A DNA stretch of 64,000 nt from Rossellomorea marisflavi (lineage in GTDB: Bacteria > Bacillota > Bacilli > Bacillales > Bacillaceae_B), in the NCBI RefSeq assembly GCF_009806575.1, contig NZ_CP047095.1, positions 786,001 through 850,000 on the forward strand, in the 5' to 3' direction. Below, piece after piece: positions 42,183 through 50,286 of this stretch. Below the pieces are notes generated by a model. That model was not told the origin of the DNA and did not search any database. It worked only from the letters and a program-made list of their open reading frames with translations. Position numbers and translations under genes: made by a program. Within the stretch, counting starts at the first letter, position 1; each line of letters starts with the position of its first letter.

Positions 42183-43001
42183 ATGCCTTATTGTAAAGTA
42201 CGCAAAGCAGACATCTATTATGAAGAAATAGGAGAAGGCACGCCCATCATCATGATCCACGGCTATTCACCTGATCATCGTTTAATGAAAGGGTGCATGG
42301 AGCCGGTATTCGACAAACGGGATGGGTGGAGGCGGATCTACATAGACCTTCCAGGAATGGGCTCGACGGATAACTATGACGGGATTAAAAGTTCCGATGA
42401 TATGTTGGAAGCGGTCCATGAGTTCATTCAGACGGTCATTCCTGATCAAAAGTACGCTATAGCGGGCGAATCGTACGGTGGTTATTTGACCAACGGCCTG
42501 ATCCATAAGGATGAACATAACATCCTTGGTGCAGCTTTCATCTGTCCAGTGATAAAGCCCCATCATCAGGATCGGACCGTGCCGGAGCACGAGGTTTTGA
42601 AGATTGATGAGAATTTCATCAGCACACTGAGCCAGAATGAACTTGAAGACTTCAGGTGCAACAATGTAGTGCTGAATAAGTCGACGTGGGAGAGATACAA
42701 CAACGAGATCATAAGTGGAATTCAGATGGCCGATCATGCCTTTTTGGATAAGGTCCAGGAGAATTATGGTTTTTCATTTGAGGTCGGTCAATCGGTCTTT
42801 GCCAAACCAAGTTTGTTCCTCCTCGGGAAACAAGACGCGACGGTGGGGTATAAAGATGCTCTAGAATTACAAGGGGCATTTCCACGTGGAACATTTGCCG
42901 TAGTGGACCAGGCAGGGCATAACTTGCAGATTGAGCAGCCGGGGATTTTTAATGCTTTAGTGGAAGAATGGTTGGAGCGAATGGGAACAGGCATCTGTTA
43001 A
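42183..43001 (+). CDS. alpha/beta hydrolase, copy 1
   Basis: A 272-residue alpha/beta hydrolase. Oxyanion motif IIMIHGYSPDHRL, nucleophile GESYGGYL (Ser), acid in LLGKQDATVG and catalytic His in VDQAGHNLQIEQP. About 89 percent identical, by eye, to the protein at 45160; the match continues into the downstream spacer and the next gene. GGAGACG precedes the ATG. Substrate unknown. Left member of a direct duplication that frames several immunity-type genes. Confidence 0.9.
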   Translation: MPYCKVRKADIYYEEIGEGTPIIMIHGYSPDHRLMKGCMEPVFDKRDGWRRIYIDLPGMGSTDNYDGIKSSDDMLEAVHEFIQTVIPDQKYAIAGESYGGYLTNGLIHKDEHNILGAAFICPVIKPHHQDRTVPEHEVLKIDENFISTLSQNELEDFRCNNVVLNKSTWERYNNEIISGIQMADHAFLDKVQENYGFSFEVGQSVFAKPSLFLLGKQDATVGYKDALELQGAFPRGTFAVVDQAGHNLQIEQPGIFNALVEEWLERMGTGIC

Positions 43002-43268
43002 TAGGCAATAAAAAATGAAAAGACTTGACTTAAAGCAAGGTAAACATAAATTACCTAGATCTCGATAAGTGATTAATGGAGGGTGAAAGAGTGAGTAAAA
43101 AGAAAAACAAACCCATGCCAGGGCAGATATATGCAGCTGAATTACCCAATAAATATTGGTGCGCCCTTGGAGTAATTAGTGTCGTTGGAAATTCTTATTT
43201 GGTCTATACAACAGCGTATTATGATTTGGTCCCTCCTGAAATAGAGGATGCACGATTGTCTCATTTCT
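42183..43268 (+). repeat. duplicated segment, left copy
   Basis: From the hydrolase gene through the 80-base spacer into codon 60 of an Imm26-like gene, the DNA closely matches 45180-46258. The similarity stops at CTCATTTC near 43268, where the left copy of the second gene runs into a TAA. Copies lie about 3 kb apart in direct orientation. Confidence 0.85.
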
Positions 43269-43270
43269 AA
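43091..43270 (+). pseudogene. truncated copy of the Imm26-like/DUF4240 gene
   Basis: GTG behind GGAGGG opens 59 codons (KPMPGQIYAAELPNKYWCALGVISVVGNSYLVYTT...PPEIEDARLSHF) matching the first 60 residues of the intact protein at 46080, then TAA. The sequence after the stop is unrelated to the intact gene, so the 3' 220 codons were lost at a recombination junction. It could still make a small protein covering only the N-terminal domain. Confidence 0.8.
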
Positions 43271-43325
43271 TACAAAGGAGCGAGTTCTTATTCTCCTGCT
43301 ATTAATTAAAGGAGGTTTGAGGGGA

Positions 43326-44165
43326 ATGCCAATTAAGCGCTTAAGAAAAATACATGATGGCCGAATTATTGTTGAGGATAATAACTTATCTTATCACTTA
43401 GAATATATTAAAGAGAACGATGAAAAAAAGCTCCAGATCACCGACTATTATTTTAAAATGGATAATTTAGATTTTTTAAGAGAGTGTCCAGGGGTGGAGG
43501 AAATTTATGTTTCCAGTAGCTACATCACTGATATTGAAGGTTTATATGATATAAAATCCCTGAAAAAAATAAGTATTCATGTTCCTGGAATCTCACTTGA
43601 TTTAACGCGTTTCCCTGATTTGGTAGATTTGGATATAGAGTGGAATAGTAAAATGAAAGGGTTATCATCTAGAACTAGACTAAAGGAATTAATGCTTTAT
43701 AATTACAGACCCAAAAATAAAAATTTAATTGAATTGGAAGAAATGTTGGACTTAACATCATTAATAATAACTCTATCCAATATTACTTCTTTTGAAGGTT
43801 GTACCTCTCTAGGGAATCTTAAGCGTTTGGAATTGAATTATTGTAGAACAGCTTTGAATTTAGATGAATTATCTAGTCTAACACTTGAAGAGATTAGTAT
43901 TGAAAACTGTAAGAAATTTCTCAACATGGACTCATTAAGTAAAATGAAAACCTTGAAGAAAATTATGTTGGAAGGGTGCGGAAAAATACCTAGTATACAA
44001 TTCATATCTGATATGCCGTCACTATCCCATTTTGCTTTTGTTAAGACCGAAGTAGAAGATGGAAATTTAACGCCTCTTGAAAGACTTGATTATGCAGCTT
44101 TCGATGATAAGAAACATTATTCACATTCGTATTCTGATTTTACGAATCGAAATTCATATCATTAA
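43326..44165 (+). CDS. leucine-rich-repeat protein, orphan immunity-like
   Basis: A 279-residue cytosolic protein. After an N-terminal region (DGRIIVEDNNLSYHLEYI), leucine-rich-like repeats run through residues 60-250: LKKISIHVPGISLDLTRFPDL, LDLTSLIITLSNITSFEGCTSL, LKRLELNYCRTALNLDELSSL, LEEISIENCKKFLNMDSLSKM. No signal peptide or membrane helix. AAAGGAGG lies 13 to 19 bases upstream, with GAGGGG closer. The gene is AT-rich compared with its neighbours. LRR proteins of this kind occur among immunity genes of polymorphic toxin loci; here this is inferred from context only. Confidence 0.75.
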   Translation: MPIKRLRKIHDGRIIVEDNNLSYHLEYIKENDEKKLQITDYYFKMDNLDFLRECPGVEEIYVSSSYITDIEGLYDIKSLKKISIHVPGISLDLTRFPDLVDLDIEWNSKMKGLSSRTRLKELMLYNYRPKNKNLIELEEMLDLTSLIITLSNITSFEGCTSLGNLKRLELNYCRTALNLDELSSLTLEEISIENCKKFLNMDSLSKMKTLKKIMLEGCGKIPSIQFISDMPSLSHFAFVKTEVEDGNLTPLERLDYAAFDDKKHYSHSYSDFTNRNSYH

Positions 44166-44173
44166 AATGTTTC

Positions 44174-44296
44174 GGTATAAGGAATTTTGCGACCATCAAC
44201 CAGCTAACCAACTATATAGTGCAGGAGATCCCCGAAGATTATCCCGTCATTGCAAACGGTGCTCTGCTAAACAGGGACGAATGGTTTCTTGAATAA
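44174..44296 (+). pseudogene. 3' fragment of an unknown gene
   Basis: An open stretch of 40 codons without a start (GIRNFATINQLTNYIVQEIPEDYPVIANGALLNRDEWFLE) ends in TAA at 44294. It has coding-like composition and a typical protein C-terminus. It begins 9 bases after the LRR gene stop. I do not recognise the family; it looks like the tail of another immunity-type gene left by recombination. Confidence 0.5.
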
Positions 44297-44321
44297 TAAG
44301 AAAGAAAAAAAGAGGTAATTC

Positions 44322-45041
44322 ATGACTGAAAAATCATTCACAATTGGAGGTTGCGAGTTGAGATTAACCGATGTATTAGATCAACATTATCATAACTACG
44401 ATTTTATTTTCTTGGAAAATGCAAACTTTGATTATGTTACATGCAAGTTGGACGTATATGTAAAAGATCAAAACTGGCTAATTGCTTTTCAAAAGATGGG
44501 GATTTCAAAAGGAGGTCCTGAAACGTGGATATATTATTATTCAAATCTCAACCCAGAGAATTACGGGTTTGTGGATTGTGAAAATATTGAGCTGAATAAA
44601 AATTCGTCCAATCCTTTATTTGAAGGTACGATTACTGTAAATGAAGACGTAACCTTATACAGCTTAAATGAAAACGATTATACAGAAAATAATATTTCAA
44701 TTCTGGACCAATGTTATATCGACACTTATTTGCTACGAGCTTTAAATGAACACTACCCTGATTCAATCAATTGGTTTATGCCTAGTGATAAGGTATTAAA
44801 AACAATTAATGAAACGAGTGGTTGGATTTCTTTTTACAGCACCGAATGTTGGGAACATGTGGAGGTCGAGAGTGAGGCACCAAGTGAAAATCCTTTTTTC
44901 ATTTCATTAGAACGAGCTATAATCGAAAAAAATATAGCTTTAGTTGAACAAGGTAGTGGAAATACCCATTGGAGTAATTGGACTGAATATGATTTTGATA
45001 AACAAAACGATTGGGAGACGGATTTTGAAGATTATGAATAA
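44322..45041 (+). CDS. acidic cytosolic protein, possible immunity protein
   Basis: A 239-residue, strongly acidic protein (many Asp, Glu and Asn; C-terminus DWETDFEDYE). No signal or membrane helix. Sequence such as GGPETWIYYYSNLNPENYGF and GWISFYSTECWEHVEVESEAPSENPFF resembles the small acidic proteins found in immunity arrays, but I cannot name the family. ATG behind AAGAGGT. AT-rich like the rest of the 43.3-46.9 kb island. Confidence 0.7.
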   Translation: MTEKSFTIGGCELRLTDVLDQHYHNYDFIFLENANFDYVTCKLDVYVKDQNWLIAFQKMGISKGGPETWIYYYSNLNPENYGFVDCENIELNKNSSNPLFEGTITVNEDVTLYSLNENDYTENNISILDQCYIDTYLLRALNEHYPDSINWFMPSDKVLKTINETSGWISFYSTECWEHVEVESEAPSENPFFISLERAIIEKNIALVEQGSGNTHWSNWTEYDFDKQNDWETDFEDYE

Positions 45042-45159
45042 ATTTTAAATGGATTTTAAAATATTCTAATCTCCATTGTTTAGTTAGTTTATTATATTGG
45101 AAAAAAGTATGGCTATTCTATATATGATTATCTCAAAATAGTACTCGGTGTAAGAAAGA

Positions 45160-45990
45160 GTGGCAACTCAACTGACTTATTGTACTGTAAATATAGCAGA
45201 CATCTATTATGAAGAAATAGGACAAGGCACCCCCATCATCATGATCCACGGCTATTCACCTGATCATCGTTTAATGAAAGGGTGCATGGAACCTATATTC
45301 AACGAACGGCATGGGTGGAGGCGGATCTACATAGACCTTCCAGGCATGGGCTTGACGAGGGATTATGACGGGATTAAATGTTCAGATGATATGGTGGGAG
45401 CGGTCCATGAGTTCATTCAGACCGTCATTCCTGATCAGAAGTATGTCATTGCTGGCGAATCGTACGGTGGTTATTTGACCAACGGCCTGATCCATAAGGA
45501 TGAACATAACATCCTTGGTGCAGCTTTCATCTGTCCAGTGATTAAGCCCAATCATCAGGATCGGACCGTGCCGGAGCACGAGGTTTTGAAGATTGATGAG
45601 AATTTCATCAGCACACTGAGCCAGAATGAACTTGAAGACTTCAGGAGCAACAATGTGGTGCTGAATAAGTCGACGTGGGAGAGATACAACAACGAGATCA
45701 TAAGTGGAATTAGGGTGGCGGATCATGCCTTTTTGGATAGAGTACAGGAGAGTTATGGTTTTTCATTTGAAATTGGTCAATCGGTCTTTGCCAAGCCAAG
45801 CTTGTTCCTCCTCGGGAAACAAGATGCGACGGTGGGGTATCGGGATGCACTTGAATTAGAAGACAAGTATCCGCGTGGTACATTTGTCGTAGTGGATCAG
45901 GCAGGGCATAACCTGCAGATTGAGCAGCCGGGGATTTTTAATGCTCTTGTGGAAGATTGGTTGGAGCGAATGGGAACAGGCATCTGTTAA
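45160..45990 (+). CDS. alpha/beta hydrolase, copy 2
   Basis: A 276-residue paralogue of the protein at 42183 with all catalytic motifs kept (HGYSPDHRL, GESYGGYL, KQDATVG, QAGHNLQ). About 29 substitutions over 268 aligned positions, clustered at residues 5-75 and in one loop (ELEDKYPRG). It starts with GTG and the N-terminal four residues differ; the ribosome site (AAGAAAGA) is much weaker than in copy 1. Followed by an intact Imm26-like gene. Confidence 0.88.
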   Translation: MATQLTYCTVNIADIYYEEIGQGTPIIMIHGYSPDHRLMKGCMEPIFNERHGWRRIYIDLPGMGLTRDYDGIKCSDDMVGAVHEFIQTVIPDQKYVIAGESYGGYLTNGLIHKDEHNILGAAFICPVIKPNHQDRTVPEHEVLKIDENFISTLSQNELEDFRSNNVVLNKSTWERYNNEIISGIRVADHAFLDRVQESYGFSFEIGQSVFAKPSLFLLGKQDATVGYRDALELEDKYPRGTFVVVDQAGHNLQIEQPGIFNALVEDWLERMGTGIC

Positions 45991-46258
45991 TAGGCAATAA
46001 AAAATGAAAAGTCTTAACTTAAAGCAAGGTAAAAATAAATCACCTAGACCTCGATAAGTTAGTAAAGGAGAGTGAAAGAGTGAGTAATAAGATGAAAAAA
46101 CCAGTTCCTGGACAAGTATATACAGCCCAATTTCCTAATCATTACTGGTTTGCCCTCGTTGTATTGAATGTAGTTGAAAATTCGTATTTGGTCTATACGA
46201 CTTCGTATTATAGTAAAATTCCTCCAGAAATTGAGGATCCTTGCTTGTCACAATTTTA
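45160..46258 (+). repeat. duplicated segment, right copy
   Basis: Right copy of the direct duplication with 42183-43268. Even the intergenic TAATAGGCAATAAAAAATG and the AAAGCAAGGTAAA stretch are kept. The similarity begins at the TTATTGT codons just inside the hydrolase gene, so the left junction is inside the coding region. Confidence 0.85.
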
Positions 46259-46931
46259 CTATGGTTATGATTTACATTTAAAACGCCCCGAACCATCCAT
46301 CTATTGGATTGATGGGAAGCCTGGTGATAATTATAAATTGATCGGGGAAATTGATTTAAAAGGAAAAAATGAGATCAAGAAGAGTAATTGGTACAGTGGA
46401 ATATGGAAGCAGTTTTTTCCAAGTGACCTTATGAGAGACAAACAAAAAGAATCAGAGATTGTCTATAAGCAAGAACCTACAGTGCTGGAAGGTAATTATT
46501 CTGAAGAGCTAGATGAGAAGACCTTTTGGTCGTTAATTGATCTCATTGATATGGATCAAGAGGATCCAATGGAGGCATTAATCTGTCATTTGGAAAAATT
46601 ACCTGTTGAAACAATCTATGCATTTGAAGAGACACTTAGCCACAAGCTCTTTTTATTGGATAGGCCAGAACATGCTGGAGTTGATGGTGAGTCAGAAGAA
46701 TACCTCTCACCCGATGCCTTCCTTTATGCACGTTGTGCAGTGATCATAGAAGGTCAACATTATTTTGATCAGGTAGTCAAAGAGGCAGCGGAAATTGACT
46801 TAGAGTGGGATGCTGAAGAGCTCCTGGAAGTGGCAAGTGAAGCTTACAGTAGAAAAACCGGTGAGACCTTTGATTATGTTAGTCGTTTTGATTATGAAAC
46901 TTACTCAAATACATCTGCTTGGGAAAAATGA
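46080..46931 (+). CDS. two-domain protein: Imm26-like N-terminus and DUF4240
   Basis: A 283-residue cytosolic protein. Residues 1-110 (PGQVYTAQFPNHYWFALVVLNVVENSYLVYTT...) have the strand pattern of Imm26-type immunity domains; residues about 140-280 match DUF4240 (TFWSLIDLIDMDQEDPMEAL, then YLSPDAFLYARCAVIIEGQHYFDQVV and a KTGETFDY tail). GTG start behind AAAGGAG. Both domains are seen among immunity proteins of contact toxins. No toxin gene is in the window, so it is an orphan. Confidence 0.75.
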   Translation: MSNKMKKPVPGQVYTAQFPNHYWFALVVLNVVENSYLVYTTSYYSKIPPEIEDPCLSQFYYGYDLHLKRPEPSIYWIDGKPGDNYKLIGEIDLKGKNEIKKSNWYSGIWKQFFPSDLMRDKQKESEIVYKQEPTVLEGNYSEELDEKTFWSLIDLIDMDQEDPMEALICHLEKLPVETIYAFEETLSHKLFLLDRPEHAGVDGESEEYLSPDAFLYARCAVIIEGQHYFDQVVKEAAEIDLEWDAEELLEVASEAYSRKTGETFDYVSRFDYETYSNTSAWEK

Positions 46932-47018
46932 AATAATCAGAAATGAAAGATTCTAAAAATCAATTAATACACCCTAGACAATTGGTAAAGGAGGTTAGTT
47001 GCCTCTAAACAGAAAGGT

Positions 47019-47048
47019 AACATGCTGCCGATCATTCGGTAGCATGTT
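47019..47048 (+). terminator. hairpin terminator
   Basis: AACATGCT (47019-47026) and AGCATGTT (47041-47048) with an inner CCG/CGG pair, followed by TT. A similar hairpin (AGGCTGCCG...CGGTAGCCT) occurs at 49121. Confidence 0.65.
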
Positions 47049-47248
47049 TTAGGTCTTCCCCCGCGTCGTCCCCTGGAACAAGCTGCGGCCAACCCCGTCA
47101 CCATTCGCTCACGATTCATGTATCGCTCCAGTTCGGACATGACCTCAAACATTCCAAAACATAGCCTTCCCGATCGCTGTCCTTGTGTCCAGTTGCTCCG
47201 AGATGCTCACGAGCTCTACGTCCTCTTTCCCTGTAATTTCCATCAGCT
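47046..47248 (-). pseudogene. decayed serine recombinase (resolvase/invertase) fragment
   Basis: On the minus strand one frame reads LMEITGKEDVELVSISEQLDTRTAIGKAMFWNV and the next FEVMSELERYMNRERMVTGLAAACSRGRRGGRPK. Together they match the second half of the catalytic domain and the long E helix of serine resolvases (SEQLDT, then ELER..RER..GLAAA..RG). A frameshift near 47152 separates them; the N-terminal catalytic Ser and the C-terminal HTH are gone. A relic of a transposon or integrative element beside the duplicated immunity island. Confidence 0.75.
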
Positions 47249-47416
47249 GTGTCTGACTCTTCTACTATCGATTCGTTAGAAGTTTTTCAAACCCATTGAA
47301 ACTTACTTAACGTTGTTAAGAATAGGTGAATCGTCTTGAATATGGGCATAGCGATGCAAAACCGCAGGTACCCGTTTAAGTGATAAAGCGTCAATCATAA
47401 AAGGATACTAGGGTTC

Positions 47417-47998
47417 CTATTTCTTTTGCTTCGAATAAAACTCGGCTGCTTTTTTGCGGTTTCCACACAGCTCCATGCTACACCAACGTCTCTTTCCTGC
47501 TTTAGATGTATCGACGAAATAGAGTTTACATTCTTCATGATTACACTTTCGAATACGCTCGAGAGAAGTGTTTTCGAAAGTATTCATCATAGAATCCATA
47601 ATATTGTACATTACGTGATCTTCAACTGTTTTCCCCTCGAATGTCATTTTCAATTTATCATTTTTTGAATTAATGGTTGGGTTGATTTGCAGATTTTCGA
47701 CAATTTTTTTAATTCTATTGGTTGTTTCGAGCGAAAGCTCTCCTCTTTGGGTGATCTCGGACAATATGATGTTACAAAGAGTACGGATTGATTGAAGTTC
47801 AACAATTAATGAATCTAATGATTCTTTTTGTTCTAAATGTAATTCATCAGACTCTCGCAATAGATTATTTTCCTTCAGCCATTGAAGTGCACTTGATGCA
47901 TTAGCTAAGATATCAATCTTTTGTTTATTAGAGATGTAAGTTGTATTTACAAGGTTTATCCATAAGGCCCCACCCAAAGTGAATATTGATTTATCCAT
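47417..47998 (-). CDS. CGNR zinc-finger regulator (ABATE domain)
   Basis: A 193-residue protein: ABATE/DUF1470 N-terminal part starting LGGALWINLVNT and a C-terminal CGNR finger (CNHEECKLYFVDTSKAGKRRWCSMELCGNRKKAAEFY) with four cysteines. Such proteins are stress-responsive transcription factors. AT-rich. Divergent from a hydrolase gene; two copies of a 20-bp site between them are good candidate operators. Confidence 0.9.
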   Translation of the reverse strand: MDKSIFTLGGALWINLVNTTYISNKQKIDILANASSALQWLKENNLLRESDELHLEQKESLDSLIVELQSIRTLCNIILSEITQRGELSLETTNRIKKIVENLQINPTINSKNDKLKMTFEGKTVEDHVMYNIMDSMMNTFENTSLERIRKCNHEECKLYFVDTSKAGKRRWCSMELCGNRKKAAEFYSKQKK

Positions 47999-48046
47999 GA
48001 TTTCATCACCTCATTGTAATTATAACCGTTAAAATAGTTTTGACAA

Positions 48047-48118
48047 GTTATATAATGTAATGTAACTTAGTTTATAACTTCTAAAAGTATTTTTAGTGGT
48101 TATAAAATCGTTTGTAAC
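48047..48118. promoter_or_regulatory. two copies of GTTATA-N8-TGTAAC
   Basis: GTTATATAATGTAATGTAAC (48047-48066) and GTTATAAAATCGTTTGTAAC (48099-48118), identical at both ends, each an imperfect dyad, 52 bases apart (about five helix turns, so on the same DNA face). They sit between the divergent CGNR regulator and the hydrolase. Likely operators of the CGNR protein. Confidence 0.65.
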
Positions 48119-48191
48119 GGCTTTTCCATTGGGAGCTCTACATTCGATTGCCCCTTTTAGAAGTGAAAATATAAACTTATGAGGTGGTAGT

Positions 48192-49052
48192 ATGTTAGTA
48201 ACTCACAAAAGTATTAGTATCAAGGGCGTAAATATCTTCTATCGAGAAGCTGGTCAACCGGAAAATCCAACAATTTTATTGCTTCATGGTTTTCCTTCCT
48301 CTTCTCATATGTATCGAAACTTAATACCGGAATTAATGGAGGAGTTTCATGTATTGGCACCAGATTATCCGGGTTTTGGGAATAGCGATCAGCCGGAAAT
48401 AAATGAATTCGAATACACATTTAGTAACTATGCCATCCTCATCAATGAGTTTGTCGAGCAATTAAACGTAGAGAAATTTAGTATTTATATACATGATTAT
48501 GGTGCCCCAGTAGGGTTTAGGTTGGCATGCCAACACCCTGAGCGAATTCAGGCTATTGTAACTCAAAACGGAAATGCTTATGAAGAAGGGTTAATGCCAG
48601 CCTGGGATCCTGTACGCACATACTGGGAAAATCCTACTGAGGAAAATAAAAATAAAATAAGATTCCTATTATCTTCAGACTTTACAAAATATCAATATAC
48701 AAACGGTACTCGTAATCCTGAACATATTAGTCCGGACGCTTGGAATATGGATCAGTTTGTTCTGAATCGTCCAGGAAATGACGAGATACAGCTTGCTTTG
48801 CAATACGACTATAGAAACAACGTAAAGCAGTATTCAAACTGGCAGGAATTCTTCAGAACATACCAGCCACCTACACTCGCTATATGGGGTAAAAATGACA
48901 TGTTTTTCGGACCAGAAGGTGCTCTGGCATTCCAGAGGGATCTTGATGATTGCGAAGTGCATTTATTGAATACAGGCCATTTCCCATTAGAAGAAGAGTT
49001 GAAAACGAGTGCCACTTTAATTAAACAGTTCCTGCAAGCTCGTCTTTCATAA
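48192..49052 (+). CDS. alpha/beta hydrolase with Asp nucleophile (haloalkane dehalogenase/epoxide hydrolase-like)
   Basis: A 286-residue hydrolase. Oxyanion motif LLLHGFPSSSHMYRNLIP, nucleophile elbow YIHDYGAPVGFRL with Asp in place of Ser, and the His in LLNTGHFPLEEE. The HDYGAPVG elbow is the mark of dehalogenases, epoxide hydrolases and fluoroacetate-type enzymes. Real substrate unknown. Start behind GAGGTGG. Probably regulated by the divergent CGNR protein. Confidence 0.88.
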   Translation: MLVTHKSISIKGVNIFYREAGQPENPTILLLHGFPSSSHMYRNLIPELMEEFHVLAPDYPGFGNSDQPEINEFEYTFSNYAILINEFVEQLNVEKFSIYIHDYGAPVGFRLACQHPERIQAIVTQNGNAYEEGLMPAWDPVRTYWENPTEENKNKIRFLLSSDFTKYQYTNGTRNPEHISPDAWNMDQFVLNRPGNDEIQLALQYDYRNNVKQYSNWQEFFRTYQPPTLAIWGKNDMFFGPEGALAFQRDLDDCEVHLLNTGHFPLEEELKTSATLIKQFLQARLS

Positions 49053-49120
49053 TAAAAGAGTGGGAGCAATTCATTTCATGAAAATTTGATCATGTAAGTA
49101 TAGAAGGAAAGCAACAAAAC

Positions 49121-49144
49121 AGGCTGCCGATTACTCGGTAGCCT
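49121..49144 (+). terminator. hairpin terminator
   Basis: AGGCTGCCG (49121-49129) pairs with CGGTAGCCT (49136-49144, G-T mismatch inside), followed by TTGTG. The stretch 49145-49288 contains a short coding-like fragment but no gene I can support. Confidence 0.6.
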
Positions 49145-49288
49145 TTGTGACTATTTGGGGCTGCGTGGCAAAGGATGCAAGGAGGGAAGGGCGGTGGGGA
49201 TGCTTTGCTTCAGGTAGCCAGAGCGCATGCTGTAGAAACAGGGGCGACATTTGACTTGAATAATGGTGGGTATCTTAGATGACCATCA

Positions 49289-49627
49289 TCAATCAGTACG
49301 GTTTTTTTCTCCCCACTCACATAGCTGCTCCAATAATGGCAATAGGGATTCACCTTTGGGTGTAAGACTGTACTCCACTTTAGGCGGGATTTGAGGATAT
49401 TCCTTTCGTTTGACCATCCCGTCTGCTTCCAACTCTTTCAGTTGTGAACTCAATGTTTTAAAGGTGATCGCTCCGATTCTTCTTTTCATGTCATTAAAGC
49501 GAACGGGTTGATTTTCCGCTAGGAGATACAGAATCAGCATCTTCCACTTACCTCCAATGACGGATAACGTATACCCGAAGGATGTCTCTTGAATCGTTCC
49601 CTTTTCGTTAAATTCAGCCATACTCAT
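49289..49627 (-). CDS. HxlR-family transcriptional regulator
   Basis: A 112-residue winged-helix HxlR protein: [83 protein letters not shown]. The start at 49627 has AAAGGA upstream; a longer in-frame reading is less likely. Divergent from a RidA-family gene with 105 bases between starts, including a CTATC-N6-GATAG dyad. It probably represses that gene; HxlR proteins often respond to aldehydes or quinones. Confidence 0.9.
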   Translation of the reverse strand: MSMAEFNEKGTIQETSFGYTLSVIGGKWKMLILYLLAENQPVRFNDMKRRIGAITFKTLSSQLKELEADGMVKRKEYPQIPPKVEYSLTPKGESLLPLLEQLCEWGEKNRTD

Positions 49628-49732
49628 GTTGACACTATCCTTTCTGATAGTACCTATCTTTATTGTGCGTACTGTTTTTCTCTTTGTTTCCATTTTATAC
49701 TGACCTTACATTGAGATAAAGGAGAGGATCAC

Positions 49733-50116
49733 ATGTCACATGTTAAAACCTACAACCACAATTTATGGGATCACGGCATTGTTCAAGGATACAGCGTCAA
49801 CGGAACGATTTATGTTTCTGGTCAATTTTCACACGATCAGGATGGAGCGTTTGTGGGCAAGGGGGATATTGAAGCTCAGACTCTGCAAACATTTGAGAAC
49901 CTCGATCGAGTAATGAAGGAATTCGATGTCACAAAGACCAATCTTGCATATGTGGAAGTCTTTCTGACCGATCCGGAAAAGCACTCCGACTCGGTCATCC
50001 GACTGTTCAAGGAATACCTGGGGCAGCACAGACCGGCCGGCAGCCTCATCGGCGTGACTCATCTGGCGTTCCCGGAGCAATGGATTGAAGTCAAAGCTGT
50101 GGCACACGCTAACTAA
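49733..50116 (+). CDS. RidA/YjgF family protein
   Basis: A 127-residue RidA-fold protein (YSVNGTIYVSGQFSHDQDG, TLQTFENLDRVMKEFD, LTDPEKHSDSVIRLFKEYL, IGVTHLAFPEQWIEVKAVA). The canonical Arg that binds imines in archetypal RidA (in the P-x-R-S segment) is replaced by the RPAGSLIGVTHLAFPE segment, so it belongs to a divergent RidA group and imine deaminase activity is uncertain. Start behind AAAGGAGAGG. Divergent HxlR regulator. Confidence 0.88.
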   Translation: MSHVKTYNHNLWDHGIVQGYSVNGTIYVSGQFSHDQDGAFVGKGDIEAQTLQTFENLDRVMKEFDVTKTNLAYVEVFLTDPEKHSDSVIRLFKEYLGQHRPAGSLIGVTHLAFPEQWIEVKAVAHAN

Positions 50117-50286
50117 ACTCTATTTTCAACACAGGGTTCTTATGTCAGATTAAATCTACGCACCATCCCCTTTCGGAAGAACTGAACTTGAGAATAATAG
50201 GCACCTAAACCATTGGTAGCAGGTCTGATTATGGATAGCCATCCCATCACACGTGTCTGTAGTATAGAAAGAAAGAGGTGATGGTA

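Noticed and set aside
49208-49282. A 24-codon coding-like fragment (ending GATFDLNNGGYLR)
   Set aside because: It may be a gene remnant, but it is too short to identify and has no start; I cannot support a feature.
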